A stretch of DNA of 64,000 bases from Artemisia argyi (Eukaryota; Streptophyta; Magnoliopsida; Asterales; Asteraceae), in contig CM060686.1 of NCBI GenBank assembly GCA_030686995.1, positions 69,902,319 through 69,966,318 of the forward strand, given 5' to 3'. How positions within the stretch are numbered: position 1 is the first letter of the stretch; each line of letters begins with the position of its first letter. Under the pieces are notes generated by a model, which had not been told where the DNA came from, searched no databases, and saw nothing but the letters and a program-made list of their open reading frames with translations. The translations under genes and the position numbers were made by a program. Positions 1 through 10,953 of this stretch are shown here, piece by piece.

Positions 1-529
1 AGTTTAAAAAGAACCAACAAGAAAGATCTTTGATTAAAATCTATATGTCTCTAAGAAAGCAACAAAATATCAAAATTTGATATCATAAATTAATCTATAA
101 CTCAATCACTGTTTGATAAATGATCGTGTCCCATATCAGATTGATGAACCCTTAGAACCGGAGGACAGTATTTGCTAAAGTAGGTTTCTTATTATGGACT
201 TATTGTGTAGAAGATTAACCGAACCAGTCTTCATCGACGGTGTATGATCAAGGGTTGAGCTAGAATTTTATGTTAAAGGGTGTCGAACTGAACTTAAGAA
301 TTATAACAAGTATCGCTCCAAAAATGAATCTTTTGTTCTTTTAATCCATGATTCAACCTACAAACATAATTATCAAGAACTAAGATAAAGTAGAAAAGAA
401 TAGTTTGACAAGCAAAATATATTTTGATGTTATATTGGATCGGCTAAGTTATTCGTATCTAAATTTTTATCAAGATAAAGATAGTAATGAGTGGTGCTAA
501 TTTCTAAGAACATTAAGAAGATGATTTAT
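1..529. other. AT-rich spacer, no gene seen
   Basis: No open reading frame of useful length, no repeat boundary and no RNA gene could be recognised here on either strand. Confidence 0.5.
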
Positions 530-962
530 GGGCTAAATAATTACTTAATGAAGTGGGTTGAACACGGTGATCCAACATTAACTAGTCATCTTGCTAGCTC
601 GCCCCTTGCGTATGATTGTATTCTTTTTTCTTTTAAGTAAAGATTGTTTTACGCTAAACTTTTAATGACTCGTATAATGGTCTCATGTATGTATGTGACT
701 ACCGACTACGGGCTAAATAATTATTTAATGAAGTATGTTGATTAGGGGTGATCGACACCCACTATTGATCTTGCTAGCTCGCCCCTTATTGGATCAAAAA
801 ATGTAAATTAACAGGGACATCTCAACTTTGTGTACCATAATAGCTCGCCCCTTGTGTATGATTGTATTTTTTTTTTTTTTTTGAGTAAAGATTGTTTTAC
901 GTTATGGCTAAACTTTTTATGACTAATATAATGGCCTCATGTATGTATGTGACTACGGGCTA
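530..962 (+). repeat. Diverged tandem duplication
   Basis: Two imperfect direct copies lie head to tail, at about 530-709 and 710-962. Both begin GGGCTAAATAATTA, share TTGCTAGCTCGCCCCTT in the middle, and end in a segment reading CTCATGTATGTATGTGACTAC. The second copy carries about 55 extra bases near 788-841, after which the TAGCTCGCCCCTTG word is repeated. No coding potential is visible. It looks like a local duplication rather than a transposon, because no terminal repeats were seen. Confidence 0.7.
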
Positions 963-1272
963 CATGATCCAACTTTTTGCTAAGTGTTACTCTAAATCTA
1001 ATACTATAACTTACTGTAACATTCAAATTCACTTTTAACTATACCTTGTTTTTTTATAGTTTTTTATGGGATTGCATAGAATCCTATAACTGGTCAGTGG
1101 CTAAAAGGTCAAAAGAGAAAACAGCTTTTAGAAGACGACAATGAGTAGAGTAATTTACGGACATTTCCACCGAAAGCAAGCACACACTTGTCATCGAGCT
1201 TTTCACAATTTCAAAACAACTGTTATCTAAAACAAACACACACTCTCTCATTACAAACACACAAACAAAAGT
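963..1272 (+). promoter_or_regulatory. 5' flank of the GUB_WAK-type gene
   Basis: About 310 bp upstream of the start codon at 1273. The last 60 bases are a CA- and CT-rich, purine-poor stretch typical of a plant 5' leader (repeated ACACA and CTCTCT words). I do not see a convincing TATA box, so the transcription start is not placed. Confidence 0.35.
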
Positions 1273-3046
1273 ATGTTGAGTCTAGTCGTCTTCGTTTTTC
1301 ATGCTTCATTCTACCTTAGTAGTACTTACTCACTTCCTGTTTGTCGAAATTCATGTGGTGCTTCGATCCAAATAGACTATCCTTTTGGAATCGACGATGG
1401 CTGCGGTGCTCCAGTATACCGTAATATGCTTAACTGTTCCACCACCTTTGGTGTTGCTAGTCCTAGCAGCACCATTACTACAGGTGGTAACATGAGCAGC
1501 CCACCTTTCCTCACTCCCACCTTCGCCGCACCCTCCTCGCCTACACCCTCCTCGTCTAGTTCAACAACTACGGAGGAGGCTCTCTTCTTTCAGACTCCAT
1601 CAGGAAGCTACAAAGTTGAGTCTATAGATTATGCATCCAAAACACTTACCATATACGACCCGTCCATGTCCACATGCACCATCTTACAGCCTCATCATGA
1701 CTTTCTCATGTCTGATATCCAATCTGCACTCATTCCTCCTTCTCCGGACACTGTATTCGCTCTCATGAACTGCTCCATCGACTCACCGGTTCTCAACCAC
1801 TATAAGTCTCTCTGCTTCAACTTATCATCTCAGCATTCATGTGACGACTTATATGACTCATGCACATCTTTCAAGATCTTCCAGATGCTTTCTAACAACA
1901 CTCCTCCTCCGCCATGTTGTTTTACGTCGTATAGTACACTTAAGTTTATGAGCATGAATATACTTGATTGCACTCATTATACTAGCTTTTACGATGTGAA
2001 TAAGATAATCAAGGATGATGACAAGCCATTGGATTGGTCATACGGGATTAAGCTGTCTTATAGTTTGCCTGATACGGGGTGTGATAGGTGCAGGAGATCG
2101 GGTGGAACCTGTGGGTTCGATGTTGAAACAGAGGGCATGGTTTGCATTTGCTCCCCCACACTTAACTCCAGCAGAGAATGTGGTAAAAATTTATATTTAA
2201 CCTCTCTCTACACCTTTTTACTGTTTTACCTTACATTCTGCTTATACCACCCATATATACATACAGTTAGACAAGCTGGGAGCATCAGCAGCACATATGG
2301 TAACTCAAAATTGATAACCAAATTAATTTGGAGAAGTGATACAATCACACAAAAATTCCCATAAAAGAAATCCACAAAAGGAGGTGTATGCATTTGATTG
2401 GCTTAGTACAAGAGAAGAGAAAGAACATTTATCAAATACACCAATCAAATGCATACACCTTCTTTTGTGGGAATTTTTGTGTGGTTGTATCACTTCTCAT
2501 TAATTTGTGCTACATTTTGTTTAAACGTTCGATCATACAAATAAATTTTTACTATACATAAAATGAACCAAATTTTAATTATTCTCTATTTTTACTAGAG
2601 GTAGCAAAATGAGCGGGATGGGACTGGGGGTAACGGGTCACTTTTTAAACTGGGTGAAAAACTTTCTCTAAGTCACCCGTTAGTAGCCAGTTTTCAGGAA
2701 AGGAATTTGATGATCATCTAAAACCCTCTTTTAGTATCTACACTACATTAACTAAAATGATTTTTAAGATGACAAGATGGAGCAAAATACATATATAGAG
2801 TAGGTTATAACATCCAGTAATAGCTATTATGAACCAAACTATTTTTACGAGTAAGTAAATGATACATTATTGATATTATGATGAGGATAAATATATGTAT
2901 GAGGTTTATATATATTTCTGTTTGATCAACTTGCAGGTCCAGGTACAACTCCAGGTAGAGGAGAGGGATTAATGGTGGTTCCATTTCTGCAGTTCTCATT
3001 AACCAGTATTCTTTTTGTTATTGTTTTTGGTTCTCGTTTGTTTTGA
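1273..3046 (+). CDS. Secreted GUB_WAK galacturonan-binding-type protein, kinase-less
   Basis: Two exons, 1273-2182 and 2937-3046 (GT at 2183, AG at 2935-2936, phase 1), give a 339-residue protein. Residues 1-20 form a signal peptide. A cysteine-rich GUB_WAK-type domain follows from about residue 24 (VCRNSCG, then IDYPFGI). A second Cys cluster at about 270-303 (CDRCRRSGGTCGF, CIC) matches the WAK-associated C-terminal domain. The tail has a Gly/Pro-rich spacer and about 22 hydrophobic residues ending at the stop, as in a GPI-anchored or membrane-tailed cell-wall protein. There is no kinase domain, unlike WAK or LRK10-like receptors. Known of the family: GUB_WAK domains are thought to bind pectin. 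The unspliced frame runs on to 2364, but that extension reads into an intronic transposon and is not real protein. It converges on the CAMTA gene about 300 bp downstream. Confidence 0.8.
2331..2498. mobile_element. Mutator-type MITE (168 bp) in the GUB_WAK gene intron
   Basis: Long terminal inverted repeats begin GAGAAGTGATACAATCACAC at 2331 and end with its near reverse complement at 2498. They pair over almost the whole element around a short loop near 2402-2440. The left arm carries about 14 extra bases. The element is flanked by a perfect 9-bp direct repeat ATTAATTTG (2322-2330 and 2499-2507). A 9-bp target duplication is diagnostic of Mutator-like elements. It lies wholly in the intron, so the mature protein is unaffected. 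Confidence 0.88.
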
Positions 3047-3343
3047 CGAAAACCAACCATTTCAATCGATGATGCTCAATGAATTTGCATTTTCAAACAA
3101 CTTGCAATGCACAGCAGACATAATGGTAAGAAATCTGACAATGCTGAATACTGCATTTCCAATCGTGATGGTGTTAGTTATTAACAAAAAACAATATCAC
3201 TCTCATATCAACCTCAAAGGCTCACCTGAACCTAGCTATTTCCATTTGTCAGTTTTAGTTGTTTTATACTTTTATATGCATCATTCGTAGTTGGTTATGG
3301 TTAGACGACCATACTTACACTAACACTGCTACTACTCTTCCTA

Positions 3344-6300
3344 TTACTCTCCAGTCCTCCTGCTATCCTCCTCAACTTCGTCGTGACTCAACTGTCAAAC
3401 AGAATCATAAACCATATATGACGTTAATAATCAATTACACATTAAGATTACAAAAAATTAGTTGCCACTCAATTACTTATACCTGCTCAAACTTATGGAC
3501 CATCCTTGTGTACTGCTCCTGGGCTTGAGGTTGACGAGCCATCGACTTCACCCTGGCCAAGGCTTTTTCCACCCCTGCATGCTTCTGTTTTTGACCTATT
3601 TGAAGAAAATCATACTCTCCTGCTCTTATGCTATCAACCCCCACACTGGTTAACTCCGGCCGGAAGCCTCGCAACCCATGGCTCTTCCGTCTCCAACGCA
3701 GTATTGCTTTCTCCACTATCCCAACAGACCATACCACCTTTTTATAATGCTTACGAACTTGATGCCCACGATAATGCGCCTGCCAAATATACGAGCATCC
3801 ATATTTATAATTTTAGAAATGAATATGCACAACATTAAAGTATCTCCATAGTTTACCTGAATTTTCACAATACGCTCACGAATCTTTTTGAAGTCATTCT
3901 TCCCTTTCCACCCCCGATACTTTTGCTGGATCCTTGATGCAGCAACATGCAAATAATCTTCATAGTGACTTGATTTCTGGACCTTATGTGAACAAGAAGC
4001 AAGGGCAACAATTTGCTCTGCTTCCGCAAATTCATTGGTAGCTGTCGTAACCTTTCTTTGACGGAACGAGCGAGCCCTAAACGCATCCTGTATAAGCGCA
4101 GCAGCAAGTGCTGATCTTCTCACGGCTGTGACTGCAAGTGACTCCTGTTCCTCCTCTCTACTTCTGGAACCATTCTTGTGCTTCCCGGACAATGCTGAGG
4201 GGTGACTTGTTAGATCCTCTTCTGCCAAATATCCAGCGATCCCTTTATGACCATTAATTGAGGCCAAATCGGCTGCCGTTTGTCCACCAGGATTTAACGG
4301 CGTTGGATCATCAACAGCACCTGCAAACGCACCCAACTTTACCAGTGCAACTACTGTTTCTTCTCTGCAAAATAAACAAAAAAATAACAACGTTTTAATA
4401 CAAGTACATGATGCTATCTCAGTTAGCCAAATGTGTTGTGACTGACCTGCCATAAAGTGATGCCCAATGGAGTGCGGTCCTTCCATGTGCATCTCTGAAA
4501 TTGGGACTTATTCCAGCAGCGACAACTGGACTGATGGCCCACTCATAGCCAAGAGCCGCCGCCAAATGAATAATGCCTTGCCCTCTTTCATCTAACATGC
4601 GCAATCCTTGACACCCGTCATGGGCCTCATAAAGTAGCTGATCATAAAGTTTATCTTTCAGCAAATTCTGTATCAGCAACTCCTGACAATTCCCTTTAAA
4701 CACCTCTGTGATTCTTTTCCAACACCCTTCTTTGTCAGCTATGAGCGAATGAAATAAATCCTTCAGCTTGCATTTTTCACAATTCACCACTGAGCAGCCT
4801 GACCATTTCCTTTCAGCACCCGAAAATAACAATTTTGAAAGTCGAATCAATAAACCAAACTCATCTTCACCACAAGTTGCATTTGCTGCTGCTATCATTG
4901 ATGGCTTTTGAACATACTCAAACTCACGAACCTCGCTACAAGCTATTCTGTTGTTGCAAGTGATGTAGAATGGAACACGCCCTGCACCACGCAGAGGAAC
5001 TTGACATCGAATAGCATTCTCCGTCACAAATTCAGCCGCCACTTCAGTCTCACCAAACATGCAACACCATTTACTACCGGTAATACGATTCTTGTCACCC
5101 AAAATATTACCTGTTATTAACACCTGAAGGAATAATGTATGTAAAGTGACCTTTGTAGTGTTGAACAAGACCCAAATTAATATTTTTATTCCTCATTACA
5201 GTACCACATTATAGTATTTTTCAAATAGAAACAAAGAAGGAAGCATAAATTGATACCTTTGTTTCTGTTCCTGAATAAGCCCAATCTGGCGCAAAGTCAC
5301 ATATACTAAAGAGCTGCTCTTTGGCAAGAGAGGGGCCAACTGAATCCATATTCAACTGTATATGATGTGCAAAACTTGAAACTTCAGTTTGATCTTTTTC
5401 CGTTTCAAGTACATCCCAATAGCTGCCAGAGTTGGATGCCATGAGGGAATCCTCACAGTCTCCGCCCATTTCATTATCCATCCACCTTCCAAAGCTGTCT
5501 AACTTTTTCAGTTCTCCGCCAGCCTCATCATTTTTGGATGCGTATATTGCTTCAGTACCAGTACGGAGCTGCTTTCAAAATGGTATTAACAAAAGACCAT
5601 AAAAACACCCAAGGCCTTTGGTCTAGTGGTATCTGGTATGTGAGTCGCCCACCAACCTAAAGGTTGTGGGTTCAAGCCTCGCCGGAGGCATTTGTGAGAT
5701 AGGTGGTATATAGGGTGTGAAAAAATTGCCGTTCAAAAAAAAAGGGGGGGGGGGGTAGAAAGACAAGCATGAAACAGGATAACAAGTTACCAGTTCTGCC
5801 GCAGGAAACAACCCATTCCCAGAGCTGAAGAAGTCTTGAGAATGGCTGTCAGCATCTAGCCTAGCATCCGTTAGCTTGTGAGACAGAAAATCAGCTGTAG
5901 TTGTATTTTTCAAAGATCCATGGATGCTGGTCCACATAGATGAACAAGGGTCGGGGCTAATAGTAACTTCAGGGATCTCTGCACCATAACAACACCCTAT
6001 ACATGTGATTCCAACACCACGAATTCCCAGGAAAAAATATCAAGTACAAGCCATATAATGACTGACATTCTATCCATTAAGTCAATTTGCTTGTTTTTTT
6101 TTTTTTTTTTTTTTATTATTATTATTATTATTTTATATATATCTTATGGAGTATGCGGTAAGACTAACAGTGACATCGTTTGTAACAATTTGTATTCAAT
6201 CAATTTGCTTCTTTGATATCAGCAGCTTTGTAACATTCCACTTCATGTCAGTTGTGTTTGCTTGATTGAAGATTACTAACAACATCCTAGAGGAGTTCTG

Positions 6301-9167
6301 ATTAATTTATTGGTTGTCCTTTGGATCAATCCATTTAGAAACTAAGAATTCTGAAAGCTTCAATTAAGTCTCATAGTTCATCTTCAACGATTCTTGAGGT
6401 ACAGGAACAAGTGTCTATATAAGTTATGCTTACCGCTTATTGACTGCTCAAGAGAATAAGTCCCAACGTCAGATGAAGCCATCAACTGTTGGTTCCTTTC
6501 GACTAAATCATGTGAAGGATGTTGTGTTTGGTCAGCTGAGATGGTTTGTACATTGCTTTGAAGCAGATTCGGTGGATCTACACTTAGCACATGAGGGACA
6601 CCTAACTTGCAACCCTGCACATCATAAATTAAAAAAAAAATGACAATTAGTAGAAAGCGCAAGTGTCTCAGTATCATGAAGTAAGGTTTTAGGTAAAGTA
6701 CCTCTTTAACGTCCCTATAATGCACAAGGACAATATTCTCCAACTTCCTAATACATGGACATATCAAGTAAGAACAAAAACTCAGAAATCTTAAGCTTTA
6801 AATAAACTTAGAAGGCTCACTTATCAAGCATCCAATAGCATCGTCTCTGAAAGTTCTCATTGTCCTCTCCATGGACATAATAGCATTGGAGAACTTCCAC
6901 ACTCCCTACCTATAAAAATGCAAATGGCATTAAACATTTGCAACTCTAAGGGGGTGTTTGTTTAAGCTTATTTAGGAGGCTTATTAGCTTATATAGTAAA
7001 AAGAGAACATTTTACTGTTTGGATAAGCCTATAAGCTTGGGCTTGAGAGCTTATTTCTGTAGATTTTCATAAGCTCCTTCTTTGTGGTTATTTGAGAGGG
7101 CTTGGGATTATTTTACTTTTTCATTATACTACAAGCATAAGCCAATCAAACACCTTAGCTTACTAGTAACTAGCTTATAATCATAAGCTAATACAAACAC
7201 TCATCAAGAGCTTATGAGTTTAATGCATTATAAGCGATAAGCCGCTCATTATTAATAAGCTTAAGCCCAGAAAATTGTCTCAAACAAACAACCCTATTTC
7301 CTGAAAACTATTTTGATCTTCAAAACAAGCGCATTTCATCAAGAGTCATACTGTGTCCATGTCCATGCAAAAGGTAGTCGACATACCTTTAATTTTTCAT
7401 GAGCTTCTTTCACACTCTTTCCATCCTTCTTCCTCCAGTTATGACCATCCTTACGAAAATATCTTAGTTGTTTCCGATCATACAGGTATAAAGAGCCAGC
7501 TATCATCAAACAAAGTAAGAATCTTTAGTAATTATTCTATGTGGAAGAATTTGTTAGCCAGCAAAGCTCATGCAAACACGTTTAGCATAAAATGAGGGTG
7601 TGATTATGATTGACGCAAATGGAGGTAGCAAAGCAATGTAATACCTGGTGGCCTGCAAGCAGGAGTAGGTGTTAGTTCAAACTTGTCATAGTTAGTCAAA
7701 ATTTTACAAACTTCAGCAGGACGCAACCAACGATGTAGCGCCTCTTGCTGTATTTGATTTAGGCCTGCCAACATCCCAACTTTTACATGTTTAACATTTA
7801 AAAGGATTGCAATAACATGTGTACAACTTCGAATGCAATAAGTGATTAACATAAAGACTACCAAGTACAACATCCCAAAGGCAACCTACTTTTGTATAAA
7901 AATGAATAACACACCATACGTCCCAAAGAAATTCAACAATTTCAATACTATAGTTGCTTGCAACTTTTAAACAGCTATCGTAACAAAAATATCTTTCGGC
8001 CTAGAACATTCCCCCTATCTTGTATTTTTGCGTGGTACTCTAGAAATATCACAGCTAGTTAAACACTTGTAGTATTAAACTAATTGATGTGTCCGGTTGA
8101 ACAGTACACATAAATGGGGATGAAAGAGTGATAAGAATGATAAGTTATACATGAAAGCGAATGCCAAAGATGGAAACAAAATGATGAAAATATATTCTCG
8201 GCCCCTCTTAGCCACAAATCCACAATGATAAGAGGGTGTTCGGGATTGCTTATATATTTTCTACTCACTGGAGATAATCAGTTTGAATAATCCAAATTGC
8301 TTCCGCTTATTTTAGGAGTTCTCAATAAGACGGTGATACATGCCTATATCTAAGTACTAATCTCATATACAACTAAAATTACCTTTATACTATCTATACG
8401 CTATTGTAAAGCATTTATATCTCCAACCTACCTACTTCAGCTTTAAAATCCATCCAAACATATCCTATACCACCATCATTTTTTTCACCCAATAATAAAG
8501 TGGGACGTCACCTTCTTCACTATCACTTACACCACAACCCATTCTACACCACCATAGTCTAAAATCATCAATCCTTGTCAAATCCACTAACAATTATTCA
8601 TGCCACAAATGCATTAGAACAAAAATTTGTAAAATAAATATTTTACAGGTCTTAATTTTTTTCTTACAAGCAAATCCAAACACTAGTTCCAGAAGTACTC
8701 ATTTTAGCTACTTATAACTACTTATCTGCGGCTGTGTTTGGCATTGTGCGTTTTTGAAGTGTTTAAGAGCATTTACCATTTGGATTTTGTTTAAACGCTC
8801 CTATTTAAACCACTAACAAAGTCATTTTACACTTTACAATCAGACAGATACAACTACGTTACCAAACGCTTTTATAAAACAAACAGACGCTACTAGCATC
8901 CCTAACATCACTTGTACTAATCGCAACCACTACTAGTTTTGCCAAACATAGCCGAATTACCACATAAACCTAAAACGAGTCGATAACGAACCATTACTTT
9001 CGCAATTCCACATTTCATGATCATAAATTCATAACTTATTCTAACAACAAGAAAACCGAAACACGAAAAACGATACCGAAAAAAGAGAGATAAAAGAAAA
9101 AGAAAAAGAAATGACCTGATAAGAGTTGATGATTCGCAATGTCCGTCGTCTCAACAGCATCAGCCAT
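3344..9167 (-). CDS. CAMTA: CAMTA calmodulin-binding transcription activator
   Basis: Twelve coding exons in 5'-3' order: 9167-9116, 7764-7645, 7499-7387, 6909-6821, 6747-6702, 6614-6434, 5978-5791, 5568-5257, 5123-4447, 4364-3857, 3779-3483, 3391-3344. All junctions are GT/AG and all phases agree, giving an uninterrupted 876-residue protein, a normal size for the family. Residues ~18-141 are the CG-1 DNA-binding domain (HRWLRPAEV, YFRKDGHNWRKK, CYYVHGEDNENFQRR). A TIG/IPT fold starts at 368. Ankyrin repeats lie at ~545-640 (DERGQGIIHLAAALG, GRTALHWASLYGR). IQ motifs follow near 680, 734 and 759, and then the calmodulin-binding segment at ~777-795 (WSVGIVEKAILRWRRK). CAMTAs are nuclear factors binding CGCG-type promoter boxes in Ca2+-dependent stress and immune signalling. 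The frame at exon 11 would stop after FEQV, but splicing to 3391-3344 adds a 15-residue acidic tail. The subgroup is not assigned. Confidence 0.93.
5611..5743 (+). mobile_element. tRNA-derived SINE in a CAMTA intron
   Basis: The head has RNA polymerase III promoter boxes: box A-like GGTCTAGTGGT (5620-5630) and box B GGTTCAAGCC (5669-5678), spaced as in tRNA-derived SINEs. It ends in an A run (~5735-5743) followed by a run of about 12 G at 5744-5755. It sits in the intron between CAMTA exons 7 and 8, antisense to the gene, and fills more than half of it. It is not a tRNA gene because no cloverleaf closes. I could not place a clear target duplication. Confidence 0.72.
6090..6135. repeat. Poly(T) plus ATT microsatellite
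   Basis: A run of about 20 T is followed by six or seven ATT units, inside the CAMTA intron between exons 6 and 7. It is a probable slippage site and a possible relic of a poly(A) tail from an antisense retroposon. Confidence 0.8.
6950..7294. mobile_element. hAT-like MITE in a CAMTA intron
   Basis: Terminal inverted repeats: GGGTGTTTGTTTAAGCTTAT on the left, and on the right AATAAGCTTAA followed by CAAACAAACAACCC. The interior is AT-rich with many AAGCTTAT/ATAAGC words and no ORF. The GGGTGTTTG-type termini are common in plant hAT MITEs. The expected 8-bp target duplication is not recognisable, so the superfamily is tentative. Confidence 0.65.
8729..8954. mobile_element. Short MITE with CGGCTGTGTTTGGCA termini
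   Basis: The left terminus CGGCTGTGTTTGGCA (8729-8743) is matched by the right terminus TGCCAAACATAGCCG (8940-8954) with one mismatch. The 226-bp interior is non-coding and AT-rich. It lies in the long first coding intron of CAMTA. The termini are hAT-like but no clear 8-bp duplication is visible. Confidence 0.62.
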
Positions 9168-9500
9168 CGCTTGATCATCAAGAACTAAACAAAACACATC
9201 ATCAGTAACGTAATGATAATAATAATAAGCATATTTTTATAAACAGGATTAAAAAATAAATAAATATATAAAAATAAAAAAAGTTTACCGGTGACTGAGA
9301 GTTAGTTAGTCTGTTTTTGTATATTTGTTGAGTCAGGTGTAAGAGAGAGAAAGTATTTGATTAAAAAAGGAAAAGAAATGTGTATATATGCAAACAAGAA
9401 GAAGAATTGAAGTGAGGGGTTTTGGTGATGACGTGGCGTTGGTGCCAGCTGGAGTTCGGACTGGATGACGCCCCGTCAATAGTCAATACAATCCAATTTA
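9168..9500 (-). promoter_or_regulatory. CAMTA 5' leader, leader intron and core promoter
   Basis: Upstream of the ATG (9167) there is a probable leader intron from 9288 to 9185 (GTAAAC donor, TTTGTTTAG acceptor). On the minus strand a TATA-like CATATATACA lies at about 9381-9390, consistent with a start near 9350. Further upstream is an ACGT-core motif, TGACGTGG as read on the plus strand at about 9428-9435, of the type bound by bZIP factors. The block 9360-9500 is duplicated at 11545-11680. Confidence 0.6.
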
Positions 9501-10068
9501 TTTTTTCAATGTTCTTTGATTTGTTTGTTGAGAATTGTTACTTCGACGAAACATACCCTTGAGTTGACATTATTTAATTGATGTATCTGTGTGGATGTGT
9601 TTTATGAAAATTTTTGTTTATTTATTATTTTTTTTTTGGCAAATGGCACAAAAAGGCATCAAAGTTATGGTCCATTTTCAATCAAGGTATCCAACTTTTT
9701 TTCTTGCATAAAAAGGTATCAAACTTTTTTTTTTTTTTGCGGATTTGGGTTTTTTTCTAACACCCGTTAACCACTAACCCAAGTTTTGGTTATAAAAATA
9801 TTGATACATTTGTAAAATTGCGAGGACCAAATTTGAACATTTTATATCTCTTCTTTAAAGTAACAGTTACATCATTTTCCCCCAAATTTTCCCCCAATTC
9901 ACTTTTCACTCATAAACCCTAAAAACGGTTAAGAGTACGATTGACAAAATTGAACCTTAATTTGTGTTCTTAAAGGTAATTAATACTTATTGTTGTTTTT
10001 AATTATGTTAATAACGGCTAAATTAAGCAGAAATTGACCTACTGTGTTTGTTTGTTATGTTTAGTAGG

Positions 10069-10497
10069 ATGGCTTCTTCATCCAAAGGAGGTGCATTATC
10101 CTTGGATGTTTATTATAACGGGTATTTCAGTCTGAAACCTTTAACCTATCATAATGCTGATATGCTCACAACCACAGTTGATGTGACCCCTTTAACCTCT
10201 AGTGAGTTGAAAAATTTTGTTCAAAACAACATAGGTTCAATAGTGTGTGGCTTGTATTACTTTAGTAATGGGTTAAAATGTATTAAGTCTGATGATGATT
10301 TTAGGCTGTTTGTTGAAAAGTGGCAAAGTACAGATGAACGTATCATAGCATTGTATGTTTCTCATAAGAATGAAGAGGAAGTGGTAATGGATCAAACAGG
10401 GGAAGGGGAAGTGGAAGGGGAAGGAAACATTTTCAATACATTCATTGATCAAACTAAACTAAAAAGCTTTCATTATCATAATGAAAAGCAATCCTAA
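10069..10497 (+). pseudogene. MULE transposase N-terminal fragment (PB1-like domain)
   Basis: 142 codons from ATG 10069. I prefer this start because TGTTTAG just before it resembles the acceptor of a leader intron; ATG 10057 is the alternative. Residues ~10-100 resemble the PB1-like N-terminal domain that precedes the zinc-finger and DDE transposase domains in many plant MURA proteins, ending at a conserved beta-strand/YVSH element. A Glu/Gly-rich linker follows, and then the frame runs into the antisense 3' end of the GRF gene, so residues after about 125 are not genuine. The transposase catalytic core is absent, hence a truncated gene. Confidence 0.65.
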
Positions 10498-10953
10498 CAG
10501 TACAAAGATAACCCTAGATTGCATATTCATTGTAGTCTTCAACACTGCCACTTCTTCTTCCAATATCTTTTTTTTCACCTCAAATTCTACAGCTTCCTTC
10601 TTCATTTTTTTTTCCACATCTGCCAATTTACTTTTGTAATGCTCAGTTGGTAAATCTGGATCCCACCAGTGAAAGAATTCACAATGTTTTCTTGCCTATT
10701 TAACCAAAATAAAGTTAAGACATGTTTTTCACAAACCATTAAAAGCAAAAAATTTGTTTACCTTATAGTTAGGACAACCCAAAAACCTCCTGCCAGGGTT
10801 CTTTTCAGTCCAAGAAATCCACTTACCACTTTCATCACCACATTCACACAAGACACAAACACGATTCATCAAATTATCTTTTTCCCAACCTGCATTTCTT
10901 CGATTCCAGTACACCCAGTTTGAAGAGTTTGATGAATTAGATGAGTTTGTCAT
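10459..10953 (-). CDS. GRF zinc-finger, coiled-coil, tail-anchored MULE accessory protein
   Basis: Two exons, 10953-10762 and 10695-10459, with GT/AG borders and no stops give 142 residues. Residues 1-20 are Ser/Asn-rich. A GRF-type zinc finger spans ~36-76: CECG at 36-39, KWISWTEKNPGRRF at 44-57, C60, and after the junction C69-EFFHWWDPD. A charged helical segment (~85-122) probably forms a coiled coil. Residues ~126-141 are a single hydrophobic segment at the extreme C-terminus, as in tail-anchored membrane proteins. GRF fingers are single-stranded nucleic-acid binding modules in other proteins; the role here is unknown. It lies inside MULE 1, convergent with the PB1 fragment, and the frame is fully intact although the transposase is truncated. 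A decayed relative with the same layout is in MULE 2. Confidence 0.75.

Noticed and set aside
2183..2364. Extension of the first gene's frame past residue 303
   Set aside because: It begins with a GT donor and reads into the intron and the MITE; the spliced exon at 2937-3046 gives the family-like C-terminus.
3477..3482. CAMTA stop directly after FEQV
   Set aside because: GTATAAGT is a good splice donor, and the exon 3391-3344 is in phase with a stop, giving an acidic tail like other family members.
8232..8683. Possible further MITE in the first coding intron of CAMTA (GGGTGTTCGGGATTGCTT versus AAGCAAATCCAAACACT)
   Set aside because: The terminal similarity is short and no target duplication or extended pairing is visible.
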